Part shown: in pieces, positions 12,667-23,941 of the stretch
Position numbering within the stretch: the first letter of the stretch is position 1
Layout: each line of letters begins with the position of its first letter
Source of the DNA: Paulinella micropora
Taxonomy: Eukaryota > Cercozoa > Imbricatea > Euglyphida > Paulinellidae
Length of the DNA: 64,000 nt
Reading direction: 5' to 3'
Assembly (NCBI GenBank): GCA_019918135.1
Contig: WBZZ01002564.1
Span: 19,300-83,299 of the forward strand
Notes under the pieces: model-generated
Databases searched by the model: none
What the model was told of the DNA's origin: nothing
Seen by the model: the letters and a program-made list of their open reading frames with translations, nothing else
Translations under genes and position numbers: made by a program

Positions 12667-13151
12667 CTACACATAGTACATCTACCCCACCTGCCGTAGT
12701 TGCTGCTAGCAATAGTGAAAGTACAGAGAATGCCCCAATTACGTCTATGACATCTCAGAAAGGACCTGAAAGTGATGACGATTCGGTGATCGTTGCAAGC
12801 GATAGTGACGAAAACGATGCCCAAAGTCAGGATTTCTGTAATCTCCCTGACCTTATTCCCCCTACTCCGTCTTCACGGGATATAGGGAGCATGAATCAGG
12901 GGGAGAAAGGTGTCAAGGTAGTGGGAAAGATGGGGAGAAAACCCAAACTTAAACTCATTTTGTCTGGGAGAATCGTCCAGATCCCGGCACGGGCTTTCGG
13001 GGAAGAGTGGGCTAAATCCACTTATGGAGGTAAGTGGGATTCTACTTTGCGGAAGGGAGTTACTCTTGCCCCGACTGCCCCGGTTGTCAGGAGAAATAAA
13101 CGGTTCCCAGCCCACCACGTTAAGTTTGATGATGGCGTTACGGAGAAATAA
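12513..13151 (+). pseudogene. Linker and SH3-like segment between integrase and RT
   Basis: A Ser/Thr/Asp-rich linker (about 12560-12890) is followed by a compact segment (about 12950-13145) with SGRIVQIPARAFGEEWA and RRNKRFPAHHVKFDDG. The spacing of hydrophobic residues and the terminal VKFDDG resemble an SH3- or chromo-like barrel, such as chromatin-reading modules that steer integration. This is an inference from pattern only. The position between integrase core and RT is where copia elements usually have only an unstructured linker. Confidence 0.45.
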
Positions 13152-13399
13152 TAGATTCTGAGATCTTAAAGTACGAGATTTCAGGGGGAGCAGCCCCCCT
13201 TCTCGTGTACCGCAGGCTATTATCGAACCGGCACGCCACGACCCCAATGTAACCAGTGAATTCGGCCATGCCGAGGGGGAGAGAGTTAGGATAGCTGCGG
13301 AAAAAGACAAGCATCCCCCGGGATGGAGGTCTCATGAGCAAGGAAACACTTCTTAGGAGAACGTAATCCACGGGAGAACCAGAAATAAACATATCTCTG

Positions 13400-15188
13400 T
13401 CTGTGCGAAAGAAGAGAGAATCAATCATTGTCTGGTCACCGAGCAAATTCCGGAATTTCCCGTCGTGCAGAAGCCGAAAGATAGGAGACAAGCGAGAGAG
13501 ACAGAAGTCAGACAGCAAGAGGAGCTCAAAGCATTTGAATGGCGAGAAGAGAGCGAGGCGAGAAAGTCAGGCACTCCCATTATTCCTCTAAAATGGATTG
13601 ACACTGTAAAGCAACAGGGAACGAGCGACGAATAGCATAAAGCTAGAATCACCGTAAGGGGGGATCTCCTGAAAGCGGGATTGCAATATGATCCCAAACG
13701 CACATACTCACCTACCGCTCACCATCGCACTATCGTTCTTATCATTGCCTATGCTGCCTGCTTCGGAATAGACTTGTGGTTATTTGACTTCACCACCGAT
13801 ACTTACATGCCAAAATGCCTTATGACATCTATGTAAACCCCCCCCCCTGGGTTTTGAGAGAGAAGGTTTTGTTTGGCTCCTCCGGAAGGCCCTTTATGGT
13901 CATCCTGAGGCGGGGAGATTATGGTATGATTTGATGATGTTAAAGGAAGCAAGCTTTTATTACTTTCTCCCTTGACCGGGCTTCTTTTATCAAACATGCC
14001 AAGGACCCCATAAGTACGCAGCTTCTCTCTTTTCATGTAGATGATGGTCTGCATGCTGCTGATGAATCCAAACACATAAGTCTTGTAGAGAGCATGAAGA
14101 AGCATGGTTTCAGGTGAAAAAACTTAGGGAAGGCCACGGAATTCAAGAACATCCAGATTGTCCAATCTGAGAAAGGGATTTTACTGCATCAACGGAAATA
14201 TGAACTTCTCATTTTAGATGAGTTAGATTATATGAAGGAGGTGCCTGCTAAAACCCCCTTCACCTCAGAAAACCCTGCCCCCCTGAAAGTTGGTCACCGT
14301 CTACTCAAATATGACCTTAGATGTTTGATTGGCATGCTTATCTTCCTTGCTGTTCACACCCGACCTCTCTTGATCTGTCCTTTGAGTATAGCTGCAAAAC
14401 AACAAGTCCCATCCCTGAAAATCTTGTGCCATGGTTCACCGTATGTTTCTGTGGTTGCTGACCCCGAGAGCCCTATATTTCAAACGGGGTGATAGGAGGT
14501 TAGTCAAGATGTTGACTGAAGGGTTCTTTGTCCCCAAAACCCCCAAATCATGGAGACCGGCCGAAGGACCATCGGCCGCAGAAAAGGCACTTGAGCTTTA
14601 CTCATGTGAAGCCACAGAAGTCAATGCTTTCAATGTCCCCGTTATCGCCAATGTCGAAAAACTGATAGACGAACACCCCCTCGTGGGGTACGTCGACTCA
14701 GACTTTGCCGGAGAAAAGTTTACATGGTAGTCCCGTTCCGGGTACATCTTTCTCTTCAACGGGGCACCGGTGGCATGGTTCTCTAAACTTCAAACTGTTA
14801 TAGCTCAATCTACCCTTGAATCGGAGACTGTATCCGCTAACGAAGCAGTAAGGGAGTTGCTTGCTCTAAGACAGTCCCTCCGTGACATCGGTTTGCCCAT
14901 AAGAGGTTTCAACCCCTGTTTGAGGACAATGAGGGGACTATCATCCTCTCAGAAAGGGGGTTAGGGGAGTCCAGAACCAAACATATCGATGTCAGGTACC
15001 ACCTGCTCGAAAAGTTGGTTAAGAAGGGAGTTGTCAAGTTGTTCCGGGTACCAACGGAGGAAAACATCGCGGATTTATTTACCAAAATAAATTTCACGTA
15101 CGAGAAATTCAATTACCTGGCTGACCAAATCTCGGTGAAGTTGGTGAAAGAATTTCTCGCAAAGTTTGGTGTTGAAGTCGCGTTGTAA
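13400..15188 (+). pseudogene. copia reverse transcriptase and RNase H, degenerate
   Basis: RT motifs are recoverable in shifting frames: YSPTAHHRTIVL and CFGIDLWLFDF (about 13710-13790), PKMPYDIYVNPPPGF-like (13810-13855), then FHVDD (14030-14044) where copia RTs normally have YVDD. RNase H follows with YVDSDFAGE (about 14690), an in-frame stop at 14728, GYIFLFNGAPVAWFSKLQT and QSTLESETVSANEA. The conserved copia tail (TKHIDVRYHLLEKL, ENIADLFTK) ends at about 15188. RT copies element RNA to DNA and RNase H removes the RNA strand. With so many breaks the enzyme cannot be made from this copy. Confidence 0.8.
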
Positions 15189-16267
15189 GTACGGGGTATT
15201 TCCCGCATAAATATTCATGCTATGATCATTTATAATTATATTCTCAGAAGCGGATTGTATTAATTCTTGTATATTATATTTCTCGCATACTGTACATCGA
15301 GGGGAGAGATATAGGTGATTTGAGCGCGAGCGTGGTTCAACGCGCGCCCAGTGACGTCGTACCTCCTTATAGGAGAAGAGGCATGACATGCCTGGACTTT
15401 CCTCTTTCTCTTCCCCCCCCCCCCCCGTTAAGTTGTAATAACCATTCAGTTGCATAATTTTACAAAGTCGAGGGGGGGATGAGAAGCGCCGCGGCGAAGG
15501 CTGATTCGGGCCCCGGAAACTTACTAAGTATGTGCGTGTTCCCGTGCTGGCGTAAGCTCGGGAACACACACTACCTTATAGATTGTATTGCTTAAATGCT
15601 ATAAACCTTCTGTAATCACACTATATACATAAAAACCGATAAGAAGCCAACTTGGGGTTGGAGTGGTAGACGAAGGGCGATTGATCAGACTATATGTCTT
15701 GATAGGCCCCGGGCATCTACCCGACCCCCAGACCCGCTGATAATTACAGGTATTTGTATTTGTGATATAAATTATATTACTTTTGTTACTTTTATATACC
15801 CCCTTACGGGAAGCACTTCCAAATTTTAGTTTTCATATTATGATCATATGTGAATATATATTATATATACACATATATATTTTTCATATATTTATCACAT
15901 ATTTATGTTATTACTTCTTTTGAAGTTATTATCATATCTCTGTATTCTTATATGATCCACATGTATGTAATTTTCACATATTTCTCTTACTCATTTGCGA
16001 GATAGGGAGAGTAGGGAGTTAATCCTCTTCTTGTTGGGTAGGCCCGAATATACCACAGGTCCGGTGCCTTGTGCGTACTCTAGTCGATACGTACTCGCTG
16101 TGGATAGGAGGGTAGCCAACCCCAACATTACTTCTCGGAGAGAGTGAGGGTAAGAGAATATGTTTTTGAGTTTGTGTTTTCTAATGTTTCACAAAATAGT
16201 AGTAGGAGACATAACTTAATTAGGAACGGTAGTAACTTAATATTAATTTACTTTGTTTCAGGGGGAG
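15189..16267 (+). other. Long 3' spacer and polypurine tract of the copia element
   Basis: About 1.08 kb between the end of pol and the 3' LTR has no supported gene. It includes a C-run (15411-15426) and very AT-rich stretches (15760-15990). CAGGGGGAG directly before the 3' LTR (about 16259-16267) fits the polypurine tract that primes plus-strand DNA synthesis. Confidence 0.6.
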
Positions 16268-16463
16268 TGTTGGAACTAATAATTAATTAATAGTTATGGA
16301 CCGGCCGTATCGGAGTAACGGTGTCGTTAGAGCCATTACTTATGATCCGGCCAGTCAAGTTACGTGGCGCGTCTGTTGGCGCCTTTTCTCATTAAAGTTG
16401 TTGTAGTATGTTGAGAGTGTAGTTGCTATCATAGATTGCTTTATTAATAACAGTAGTCTAACA
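16268..16463 (+). repeat. 3' LTR of copia-type element
   Basis: 196 bases, a near-copy of 7113-7304. It carries a few base differences and a short insertion (GTAGTATG where the left copy has GTAGT). Small LTR divergence points to a fairly recent insertion, which contrasts with the heavily broken coding region. Confidence 0.9.
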
Positions 16464-18640
16464 TAATAAGAGTTCGCTGTATCTGCCTACTTGAAGAGTT
16501 GCATACAAACTCACAAATTTCGAATTTTCCTTCCAAGTGGAAACTACACACACAGAGTTTTGTGTGTTCTGTCGACAGATCGATTTGCGCAGTGGAAAGA
16601 CACTCTCTTTCAAGAGTGGCTATACAACAACTTCAACGTATCAGCTGAGGACAGCGGTAACCAAAATACATATGTATCGACAGATTGTTCACCTGCCGTT
16701 GCATTTTTGTGTTCCTCCTCTGCCCTCATACACACTATGCAGTCAACCAACACAGTATGTGTCTGATTTTGTTGTTTTAGGGTCAACTCCTACCTACAGC
16801 GTGGAGATCACCTCCTCCACTGCACCGTGACATTGTACTCTCCAGCTACTGTACTGCGTTTTGGTCTGCTCCTGGCACATCTCCATGGAATCAATCGCGG
16901 CACGACGACCCAGTATCGAAATTCAACTAACACAAGCGACGCTGCTTGGATCCTTACCCCATTCTGAGCTCCCGGGCCGTACTGACACTCTACGTACAGA
17001 CAAGAAGTTTCAGGAGGAAGCAAGGCTGGAAAGACTACTCACCTCCATGCCAACCTATCGCGTACACAAACTATTCAATTTATTTACGATTTACTGACTA
17101 GTTATGTTGGTGACGAACGTGACATCCTTCGGAAAAATCACAAGGACAAGGTTACATGGCTACCACAGGTCCCCATTTCCACTCAAGCCAGCCTAGACTT
17201 TCTCCGCTGGCAGCTGCAGAGAAGCTCTGAAACGACATTGGCAATTTCATCCCTGTAAAAGTTTTTCATAACTACTACCCTGTTATTGCTTCAACTGCTG
17301 GCTTGATAGGGTCACTACCTGCTACTATTCATTTGAGTACACTGTGACCACTGGTGCTACATCTGTTCCCCCATTGAGCTCAACTAGTCTAACTACTTTG
17401 TCGCCCGCTGGAAGCTCTTCTGCGACGACGACCCGTTCAAGTCACCCTTCGACGTCTTCGGCCCCTATAACAGCTACGTTGACTCCATCGACTCCGGTAC
17501 TGTTGCACCAGCACTTCGACCGTCCGTTCGACCCTTCATGCCCCCGATACCCAACATGCATTACCCGACCCCAGACGCTTCATTTACACGTAGTGGACGC
17601 ATCGCTCGAGCTGCGACGCCTGCTCCCCGCGCCCCATAATACAACCTTTGTCGGCTCTATTCGCTGGTAGACCAAACGAGCAGGTAAACCGTTCCTTGGA
17701 TATGCCATCCTTTCTTGGTACGTTCCTCTCGTCCCCACAACGGCCTACTACACCCACTGTCGATCACCCTACGACATCGGTTTGTTCTCTCAAGTTCTGC
17801 ACTCAACCCGACGACATCACCCGCTGCAGCCCTCCTCTGTCGTCCGCTGACACCTTCACGCATGACCCGGCTGTATATGGCTAATGTAAGACATGGAGAA
17901 GCTGTGTGTGTCAAGATTATAGTGCCAACAACCGTGCCTGCCTCATGCTGCTAGTGCTGGTAGCTGAAAGTATGTACCTTCCACCTTCCATTGGGCTTGA
18001 CAGGTGGAAATGCGATAGCAGCCTGGCAGGCACTCAATTAGCACTTAATTTAGTATTTATAAACGGGTGATCAAGGCAAAAAAGTTTCATCACAATCTAC
18101 CGAAGGTAGCGGTCGATCGCGATGCTCTCGTTTTCTTCCCCTACAGTCTGGTTAGGTGAAAAATCACAGGGGGTGGGGGTGTGACTACATGTACTTTTCG
18201 TTAAGTCACACCCCATGAGGTGGCAATCAGACACCAGCCACCTTATTTTTGTAAAAAGTGACATTTTTAGCATGTTTTTATGTATTCTTTTTTGAACGCT
18301 GTGAGGACCAAAGTGACACATCCTGTACCAAAATAATGACACTGGAAAAAAACTAGTGGATGCTAATTCAACGAATTGTTTATAAACAAGTCACAAGTGA
18401 AGATCTTCATTTTTAAATTTTATGTATAGTTACTAGTTAGGAATTTAACTAATCTATATTTATATAATATTTTGATACTACTAAAAAGATTTTGATTTAG
18501 GATAGAGGTGTGACTAAAAACCTGATTTTTTTTAGTCTAGTTAGAATTAAGTCGCACCCCCCCCCCCCGGGCCACCCCCGCGACTTTTCATCGAACCTTA
18601 CGTATACTGTACACTAGTACAGGGTTTTATACAGCTTCTC
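16464..18640 (+). other. Decayed coding fragments, unrecognised
   Basis: Several short open stretches in shifting plus-strand frames look like former protein-coding DNA. One at about 17040-17250 reads HLHANLSRTQTIQFIYD and WLPQVPISTQASLDFLRWQL. The latter phrase loosely resembles the region after the RT of DIRS- or Ty3-type elements, but the match is weak. Another, 17395-17640, is Pro/Ser-rich. Each stretch ends in stops within 100-250 bases. From 17960 to 18640 I see nothing coding; a C-run sits at about 18560-18570. Confidence 0.3.
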
Positions 18641-18715
18641 AAGGGGTCGGTACCGTACGGTACCGCAAGCGCTCGGCTACTTGGCCTCCCCGGCCTTGAG
18701 GGGCCCCGCCGGATG
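18640..18715. other. Short GC-rich patch with a palindrome at the left edge of the AT-rich element
   Basis: About 75 bases rich in G and C (GGCCTCCCCGGCC and similar) contain the palindrome GGTACCGTACGGTACC at about 18649-18664. The patch ends abruptly at poly(T) where the AT-rich element starts. Its composition resembles the GC-rich segment that bounds the other end of the element at 27.36 kb. Confidence 0.5.
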
Positions 18716-19152
18716 CGAATTTTTTTTAGTGTTTCGTTTAAAATATGCTAGGAATTCGTATAAATATGATAAAATTAGTTAATTTCATATAAAAAGGACA
18801 AAAATGCTTTTATAGACTAGTGAAAATGCTAAAACAAAAAAAAGGACAAAAATGCTAACACAATAATGTTTGAAAAAATACATATAAAGATTAGTAGATA
18901 AATACACATTTTTGGGGGGTGTTTTTTTTGTGCCTCAAAAACCCCCTTCCAAAAATGTATCGTCCTTCCTATTGATAGTTTAAACAATCAATACTAAGCC
19001 TCAAAACAGCAAAATAAAAAAGCAAAATTTTTTGATAAATATAAGAAAGCAAAATAAATAAATTCGTTTTCCTCTACTTCAAAAAAAAAAAAAGGATTAG
19101 CGAACAACTTCTCTATTCCTTTTAAAGAATAGCGAAAAATATATTTATGTAA

Positions 19153-19317
19153 ATGGGAGACTATATAAGACCTAATTCTAAACAACTATACAAGCAAATC
19201 AACAGAGATAAAATAAACAAGAAAGCAAAAGAAAAAATAAAATGTGAATGTGGAGCAGAAGTATCAAGAGCGAATTTATCAAGACATAAAAAAACACACC
19301 AATATCAAAATCAATAA
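19153..19317 (+). CDS. Small zinc-finger protein of the AT-rich element (54 aa)
   Basis: The ATG at 19153 opens a 54-residue basic protein. Its C-terminal half has CECG followed by SRHKKTH, a C-x-C...H-x3-H zinc-binding arrangement common in tiny proteins of virophages and polinton-like viruses. It is the first gene after the noncoding left end. The function is unknown; a DNA- or RNA-binding regulator is a guess. The frame is intact. Confidence 0.6.
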   Translation: MGDYIRPNSKQLYKQINRDKINKKAKEKIKCECGAEVSRANLSRHKKTHQYQNQ

Positions 19318-19616
19318 ATTTTACTACTATAGGTACCACTATAGCACACTTATCTTTTTATTTTATTATTTTAGAAAAACTTCGTTTTTCTTTTTTCTGA
19401 CTTTGTCATCAACGAACTTTTTTATAAAATATTTCATACAATTTTTTATAAAAGTTGGCCAAAAGTGCGAAAACGAAAAGTATGATTTTTTGTTTTCGCA
19501 TCCTCTCAGAAAAAACCACGTGATAACATTTTTAGCTGTCTATAGTGCCACCAATTATTAAATATCAAATCGGACTTTATCCGTTTCTATTTCTTTTATA
19601 TAGTATATATATGTAA

Positions 19617-19883
19617 ATGTCAAACCAGATTGATGAAAGAAAACAATTAAGAAAACATAAGAGAGCAGAGTATGTAAAAGAAAAGAGAAAACAGACTTAT
19701 GTATGTATATGTGGAAAGACATTGAAAATATACAATAAATACACACACAAAAAAAGTCAATTCCATAGAGACCACTTCGCAGAAAAACAAGAAATTATGA
19801 TAGGCGGAAAACCTTGTAAATTAACTATAAGAAGAGATGATGACATAGAAAGATATTTTAAAAATAAATGTAAAACCATTTAA
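19617..19883 (+). CDS. Small C2H2-like protein of the AT-rich element (88 aa)
   Basis: A basic protein with CICGKTLKIYNKYTHKKSQFH in the middle, again a C-x-C...H...H cluster related in pattern to the 54-residue protein upstream, so the two may be old duplicates. It ends just before a 38-base intergenic motif that recurs after the next gene. The role is unknown. Confidence 0.6.
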   Translation: MSNQIDERKQLRKHKRAEYVKEKRKQTYVCICGKTLKIYNKYTHKKSQFHRDHFAEKQEIMIGGKPCKLTIRRDDDIERYFKNKCKTI

Positions 19884-20223
19884 AGAAATAAATATTATTA
19901 CTTATATATAATATGTCTTCTATAATGATACAAGCGGACAAAGAAATGAAAGAACTATACAACTTACATTTTCCAGAAGCATTAGCGGACGATAGAAGGA
20001 TTAAGAAATACACAAAAAGAGAAGTGCTTCAGAGATATAGTAAGGCATTCAAGTTTTGGATTGAACAAAGGAACAAAATATTGGAAGAACCTTTAACCAC
20101 ATTGAATATACATAAATGGCTAATTTGTGAAGAAGCAATCGCACAACTTAAATTAAGGTCTATGATATTATTGAATAAAAAATAAAATGTAAAACCATTT
20201 AAAGAAATAAATATTATTACTTA
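19866..20223 (+). promoter_or_regulatory. Recurrent intergenic motif (two copies), possible viral promoter/terminator unit
   Basis: The stretch TGTAAAACCATTTAAAGA and the following AATAAATATTATTACTTAT occur at about 19868-19905 and again at 20186-20223, each just after one small ORF and before the next. Almost perfect identity between copies inside otherwise diverging AT-rich sequence suggests a conserved control element. Alternatively the copies come from a tandem duplication of a gene-end segment. Confidence 0.5.
19913..20185 (+). CDS. Unrecognised 90-aa protein of the AT-rich element
   Basis: An intact open frame starts shortly after the first copy of the intergenic motif and ends at the second. 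The product is predicted to be largely helical, mixed charged, without Cys clusters, membrane segments or known motifs. It sits among other small genes upstream of the polymerase. Confidence 0.5.
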   Translation: MSSIMIQADKEMKELYNLHFPEALADDRRIKKYTKREVLQRYSKAFKFWIEQRNKILEEPLTTLNIHKWLICEEAIAQLKLRSMILLNKK

Positions 20224-20292
20224 TAATATACAAAGATTTTGAAAAAAATCTTTAAGCAAAAAGGTTTTGCGAAACTTTTTATAAAAGTTTCG

Positions 20293-20469
20293 ATGGGTAG
20301 GCATAAGAAATATCTCACCCTAGAGGACAAACGAAAGGCTAACAATGAAAAATCAATGGCTTATTATATTAAGCACCGCGAAGAAGTAAATACAAGAAGA
20401 AAGGAAAAATTGAAAGAACGAAACAGGAAACTTAAAGAGTATGAAGAAATGAAGACGAGAGGAGCATAA
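20293..20469 (+). CDS. Small basic helical protein (58 aa)
   Basis: I prefer the ATG at 20293 over an earlier one at 20239, because the upstream part is a Lys/Phe-rich stretch reading through an untranslated leader. The product carries RKANNEKSMAYYIKHREEV, a motif type (N-x-x-x-Y-Y-x-x-N/H-R-E-x) seen in many tiny basic proteins of algal viruses and virophages, usually of unknown function. The frame is intact. Confidence 0.5.
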   Translation: MGRHKKYLTLEDKRKANNEKSMAYYIKHREEVNTRRKEKLKERNRKLKEYEEMKTRGA

Positions 20470-20599
20470 AATAAAAAAACAAAAAAATTATTTTTTGTCA
20501 TAAATAAATAAATGAATTTCGTATTAAATGTAAGACAATTTATATTTATATATATATTGGTAAAACAATTTAATTTATTTTATTATTTTTATATCCACA

Positions 20600-23591
20600 C
20601 TTATATAAAAGTAAAATATACCACCACCCTTACCGCCCAGACCGACTAAGGAAAATGTAGAACTAGCAAAGGTAAGAGCGAATTTGAGGAAAACTACAAC
20701 TAGAGAGAGCAAGAAGGAATTCAAAGTAGTTGAGTTAAAATCTAGACGAGATAATTAATCAAATTCTCTCACATATGAACGAGCAGGGTTAGATATAAAT
20801 TTTTACGATACTGACAAATTAGAGCACGAAGTATTACTCCCTATATTGTTAGATGCGAAAAGAAAAGGGATGACGAGAAATGCCGATGTCAATGTTTCAC
20901 TTACATATATAACGGAATAAAAAGAATTTAACACCTATTTAAAAAAGAAATCTTTTAATTCTTTTCAAATAAAGGATTATGATGCTTTCATTGAAATGTT
21001 AAATGAATTTAACATAGATAATATTCAGGCTTCCGGTTCTGGCTATGACAGAATTATTGAATATGCTAAAGTTGTAATATTTCAAGAGAGCAGTGGAGGA
21101 TGCTACGAAGGAAAGAAAAAATGTAAAAAAACAAAAGCAGAAGAAAGTATATTAATTTCTCCCGCCAGCAAAAATAATAACTGCTTGTTCTTCCTTTGTA
21201 AAGATATTCTTCATATTCCAATTATTAACAGAAAAAGATGTAATGACATAAGAGAGCAATTTAATCTTTCTAAAGATTGTCCTATTCCATTCTCTATCGC
21301 CTTACAAATCCTTAATAAATACATAAAAGAAAATAAGACATACGAAATTACGAATGCTTATACAAAAGAAACCATAAGAACAAATGATATTGGAGAAGAA
21401 GCAGACATTATGATTTACTTAGATAATAATCATTATTTCGGTTTAATCAAAAGATATAAAAACAAATGTGAAAAATGTTTGTATGAATATTACGATAAGC
21501 ACACATGCAATCCGAAAAGAATAAATTATGCTAATACTAGAATTCTAAAGAATGGTCAGCGACATTTATTAACTAATTTCTACCCAGAAAAATATAATAA
21601 TAAAGATGAAATCCTTCATTACGACTTAGAAACTTGGAGAAACAAATTGATTGCTTCAGGGTTTGATATTCACGATTGCTATATCGTCGAATATACACAA
21701 GGAAAAGAGGGATTTAAATATTATGCTGGTAAAGATTGTATTTCTAAATTTCTTGATTTACTTATAGAAAAAGGAAGAAAATTAAAGGAAGAATGGGAAA
21801 AGACAAAAATGCAAACACCAGCAAAAAAAGTAGGAGGAGTAAGAAAGGGAAGAAGAAAAGAAAATGAAGAACCAATTCTTTATGTAAATGATTTTAATGG
21901 GGCCAACTTCGACCACTACTTCATTTTACAAGAATTGATTAGAAGAGGAATTAAACCGAAGTCGTCAAAAATAAATAACGGATCAATTATCTCTCTGGAG
22001 TTTGAAAATATTAAAATGTGGGATATGTGTAAGCACACTCAAGGAATATCTTAAGTGTGATGTTATGGGGTTGAAAGAATTCTATGACAAGTTAAACTCA
22101 GAGATATTTGAAAAACATTCAGTTAATCTAACTTCATATATCTCAACTTCAAGCCTTGCTTTCAATATTTGGAAAAAAATGATTGACGGAAAGCATGATG
22201 TAAGACTTCCAACAATAGAACAAGAAAAAGCCTTTAGAAAAGCAGTAATCGGAGCACGGACATACCCGAGTAAAAAGAGATTTATTTCAAATCAATATCA
22301 TGATTACATAAATGGAAAAATCTCATTTGACGAACTGACGGATTATTTAATTGATGCGGATGTTGTATCACTTTATCCGACGGCGAGGCTTAATCTCTTC
22401 ATGGTCGGACAAATAAAAGAGGCGATAGCACCTTTTAATATTAATAATCTTCCGATCGGTATTTACAATGTTGATTATATATCTCCAAAAAACTTACTTC
22501 ATTCAAGGGTCGGTCAGCGAGATAGAATGGGATCATTAAAATGGAACCTAACAGATATGAAAAACCAATGGATTACATCTGTAGATATTGAAGATATGGT
22601 TAAGGAAGGTTATGAGATAACAATCCATAAAGGCTACTATACGGAAGAGGCAGAACCAGTATTTAATGAATACATTCAGGAAATGTTTAAGGCTAAAGAG
22701 ACAAGCGAGAAAGGCACACCGCAATATCTATTAGCAAAACTATTTATGAATTCATTATACGGCAAAATGATACAACGACCTATTCCGACTAAAACAGAAT
22801 ATATAACAACTAATGATGGATACTGGAAATTCTGGAATAAACACTATATCTCAAATGTAGTTGAATTCACAGATACTGATGGAAAAAAATTATGGCACGC
22901 TTCCGGAATTCCCAGAAATGAAGTTCTGGTTGAAGATAGCATAACAAAACCTTCTCACTACGGGGCTTTCATTCTAGCATACAGCAGAAGGATTATGTAT
23001 AATTACATAAAAGAGGCTAATCCAAATAGAGAAGTAGAAGAAGACTTTTATTACACCGATACCGATAGTTTGATATTACACGTGAATTCGGCTAAACTTA
23101 TTAAAAGGTTGGGTGATAAATCTCTCGGAGGCATTACAGATGATTTAGGAGATGGTTGTAAAATAATAAAAGGAATATGGATTGCTCCTAAACTATATAT
23201 GTTAGAATTTACAACAAATGAAGCGATGATACCTTCATTAACCAAGAATGCCTTGAAACACAAAAGCAAAGGAGTTCATATCGTTGAATGCTATGAAAAT
23301 GAAGGAGTTAAAAAAAGATATTATCACTTAAGAGGTAAAGGCTTAAGTTCAAAAGAGTTAAACCCAGAAATTTACGAAAAAATGGATAATGGAGAAAGTA
23401 TTGCAAATTGTAGAGATTTCCAAATGAAGAAAATCCATATGAGTAGAAATAGTAAGCAACAAGATATCCCATATTTCAGTATTTTACATAATACTCATTT
23501 GAAAAAGAAAGTTAATGAAAATAAGTGGTGCGGGCGTGAGTTTATCAACGAAAATTATAGTATCCCTTTCGGATATCAAATCAAGTCTTAA
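20600..23591 (+). pseudogene. Protein-primed family B DNA polymerase, frameshifted
   Basis: The enzyme would replicate the element from terminal-protein primers. Exonuclease motifs are HYDLETW (about 21617) and NDFNGANFDHYF (about 21890). Polymerase motif A is DVVSLYPTA (about 22360), followed by KLFMNSLYGKM (motif B, about 22740) and FYYTDTDS (motif C, about 23050). A frameshift near 22030 separates exonuclease and polymerase halves (20996-22054 and 22002-23591). Upstream coding-like sequence from about 20600 is broken by stops near 20756 and 20918, so the N-terminal region has also decayed. Catalytic residues are retained but the gene cannot give one chain without recoding. Confidence 0.85.
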
Positions 23592-23653
23592 AAAAATAAA
23601 ACATCAATTAATTAATTTTTTCCATAAAATTTTTTACCACTCTATATAGACCA

Positions 23654-23941
23654 ATGACCACCCTCACCAGACTATGTGAGAAGTTTGAGAAACTCTCTAT
23701 TGAAAATAAAAAAGAAACATTTTCTCTTACCGATGTTAAAAAGATAATTACTGACGAAATCCAAATGATTGAAAATGCACGGGCAGGCAAGCCAAGGGAT
23801 ATTTTCCCATTCGGTAAGTATAAAGGTAAGAAAATTCAAAATGTAGCGGTTATTGATAAGCCATACCTTGAATGGGTTATGAAACAGCCGTGGTTTGAGA
23901 AATTTACTGACATTAAAAGTGAAGTAAAAAAATATATTTGA
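23654..23941 (+). CDS. ExoX C-terminal-like protein (95 aa)
   Basis: After a helical N-terminus, FPFGKYKGKKIQNVA and YLEWVMKQPWF match the small domain found at the C-terminus of ExoX-like exonucleases and as a stand-alone protein in phages and viruses. The nuclease domain itself is absent, so a DNA-binding or partner-binding role is more likely than catalysis. It converges with the capsid gene on the other strand; their 3' ends overlap by about 30 bases. Confidence 0.65.
   Translation: MTTLTRLCEKFEKLSIENKKETFSLTDVKKIITDEIQMIENARAGKPRDIFPFGKYKGKKIQNVAVIDKPYLEWVMKQPWFEKFTDIKSEVKKYI

Larger units (their letters stand above)
7113..16463 (+). mobile_element. Ty1/copia-type LTR retrotransposon, decayed, 9.35 kb
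   Basis: Two near-identical terminal repeats (7113-7304 and 16268-16463) begin TGTTGG and end CTAACA. The internal gene order is gag, protease, integrase, RT, RNase H, which defines the copia (Pseudoviridae) layout. Many stops and frameshifts break the polyprotein, so the copy cannot encode a full product. The LTRs still differ by only a handful of bases plus a short indel. The five bases before the left LTR (CATGA) and after the right LTR (TAATA) do not match, so no target-site duplication is evident. At over 9 kb it is longer than the roughly 5 kb usual for copia elements; extra domains and a 1 kb 3' spacer account for much of this. Confidence 0.9.

Noticed and set aside
17344..17960. Pro/Ser/Thr-rich frames as a mucin-like gene
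   Set aside because: Three frames are open in turn with no start, no signal peptide and frequent stops; more likely decayed transposon or random sequence.
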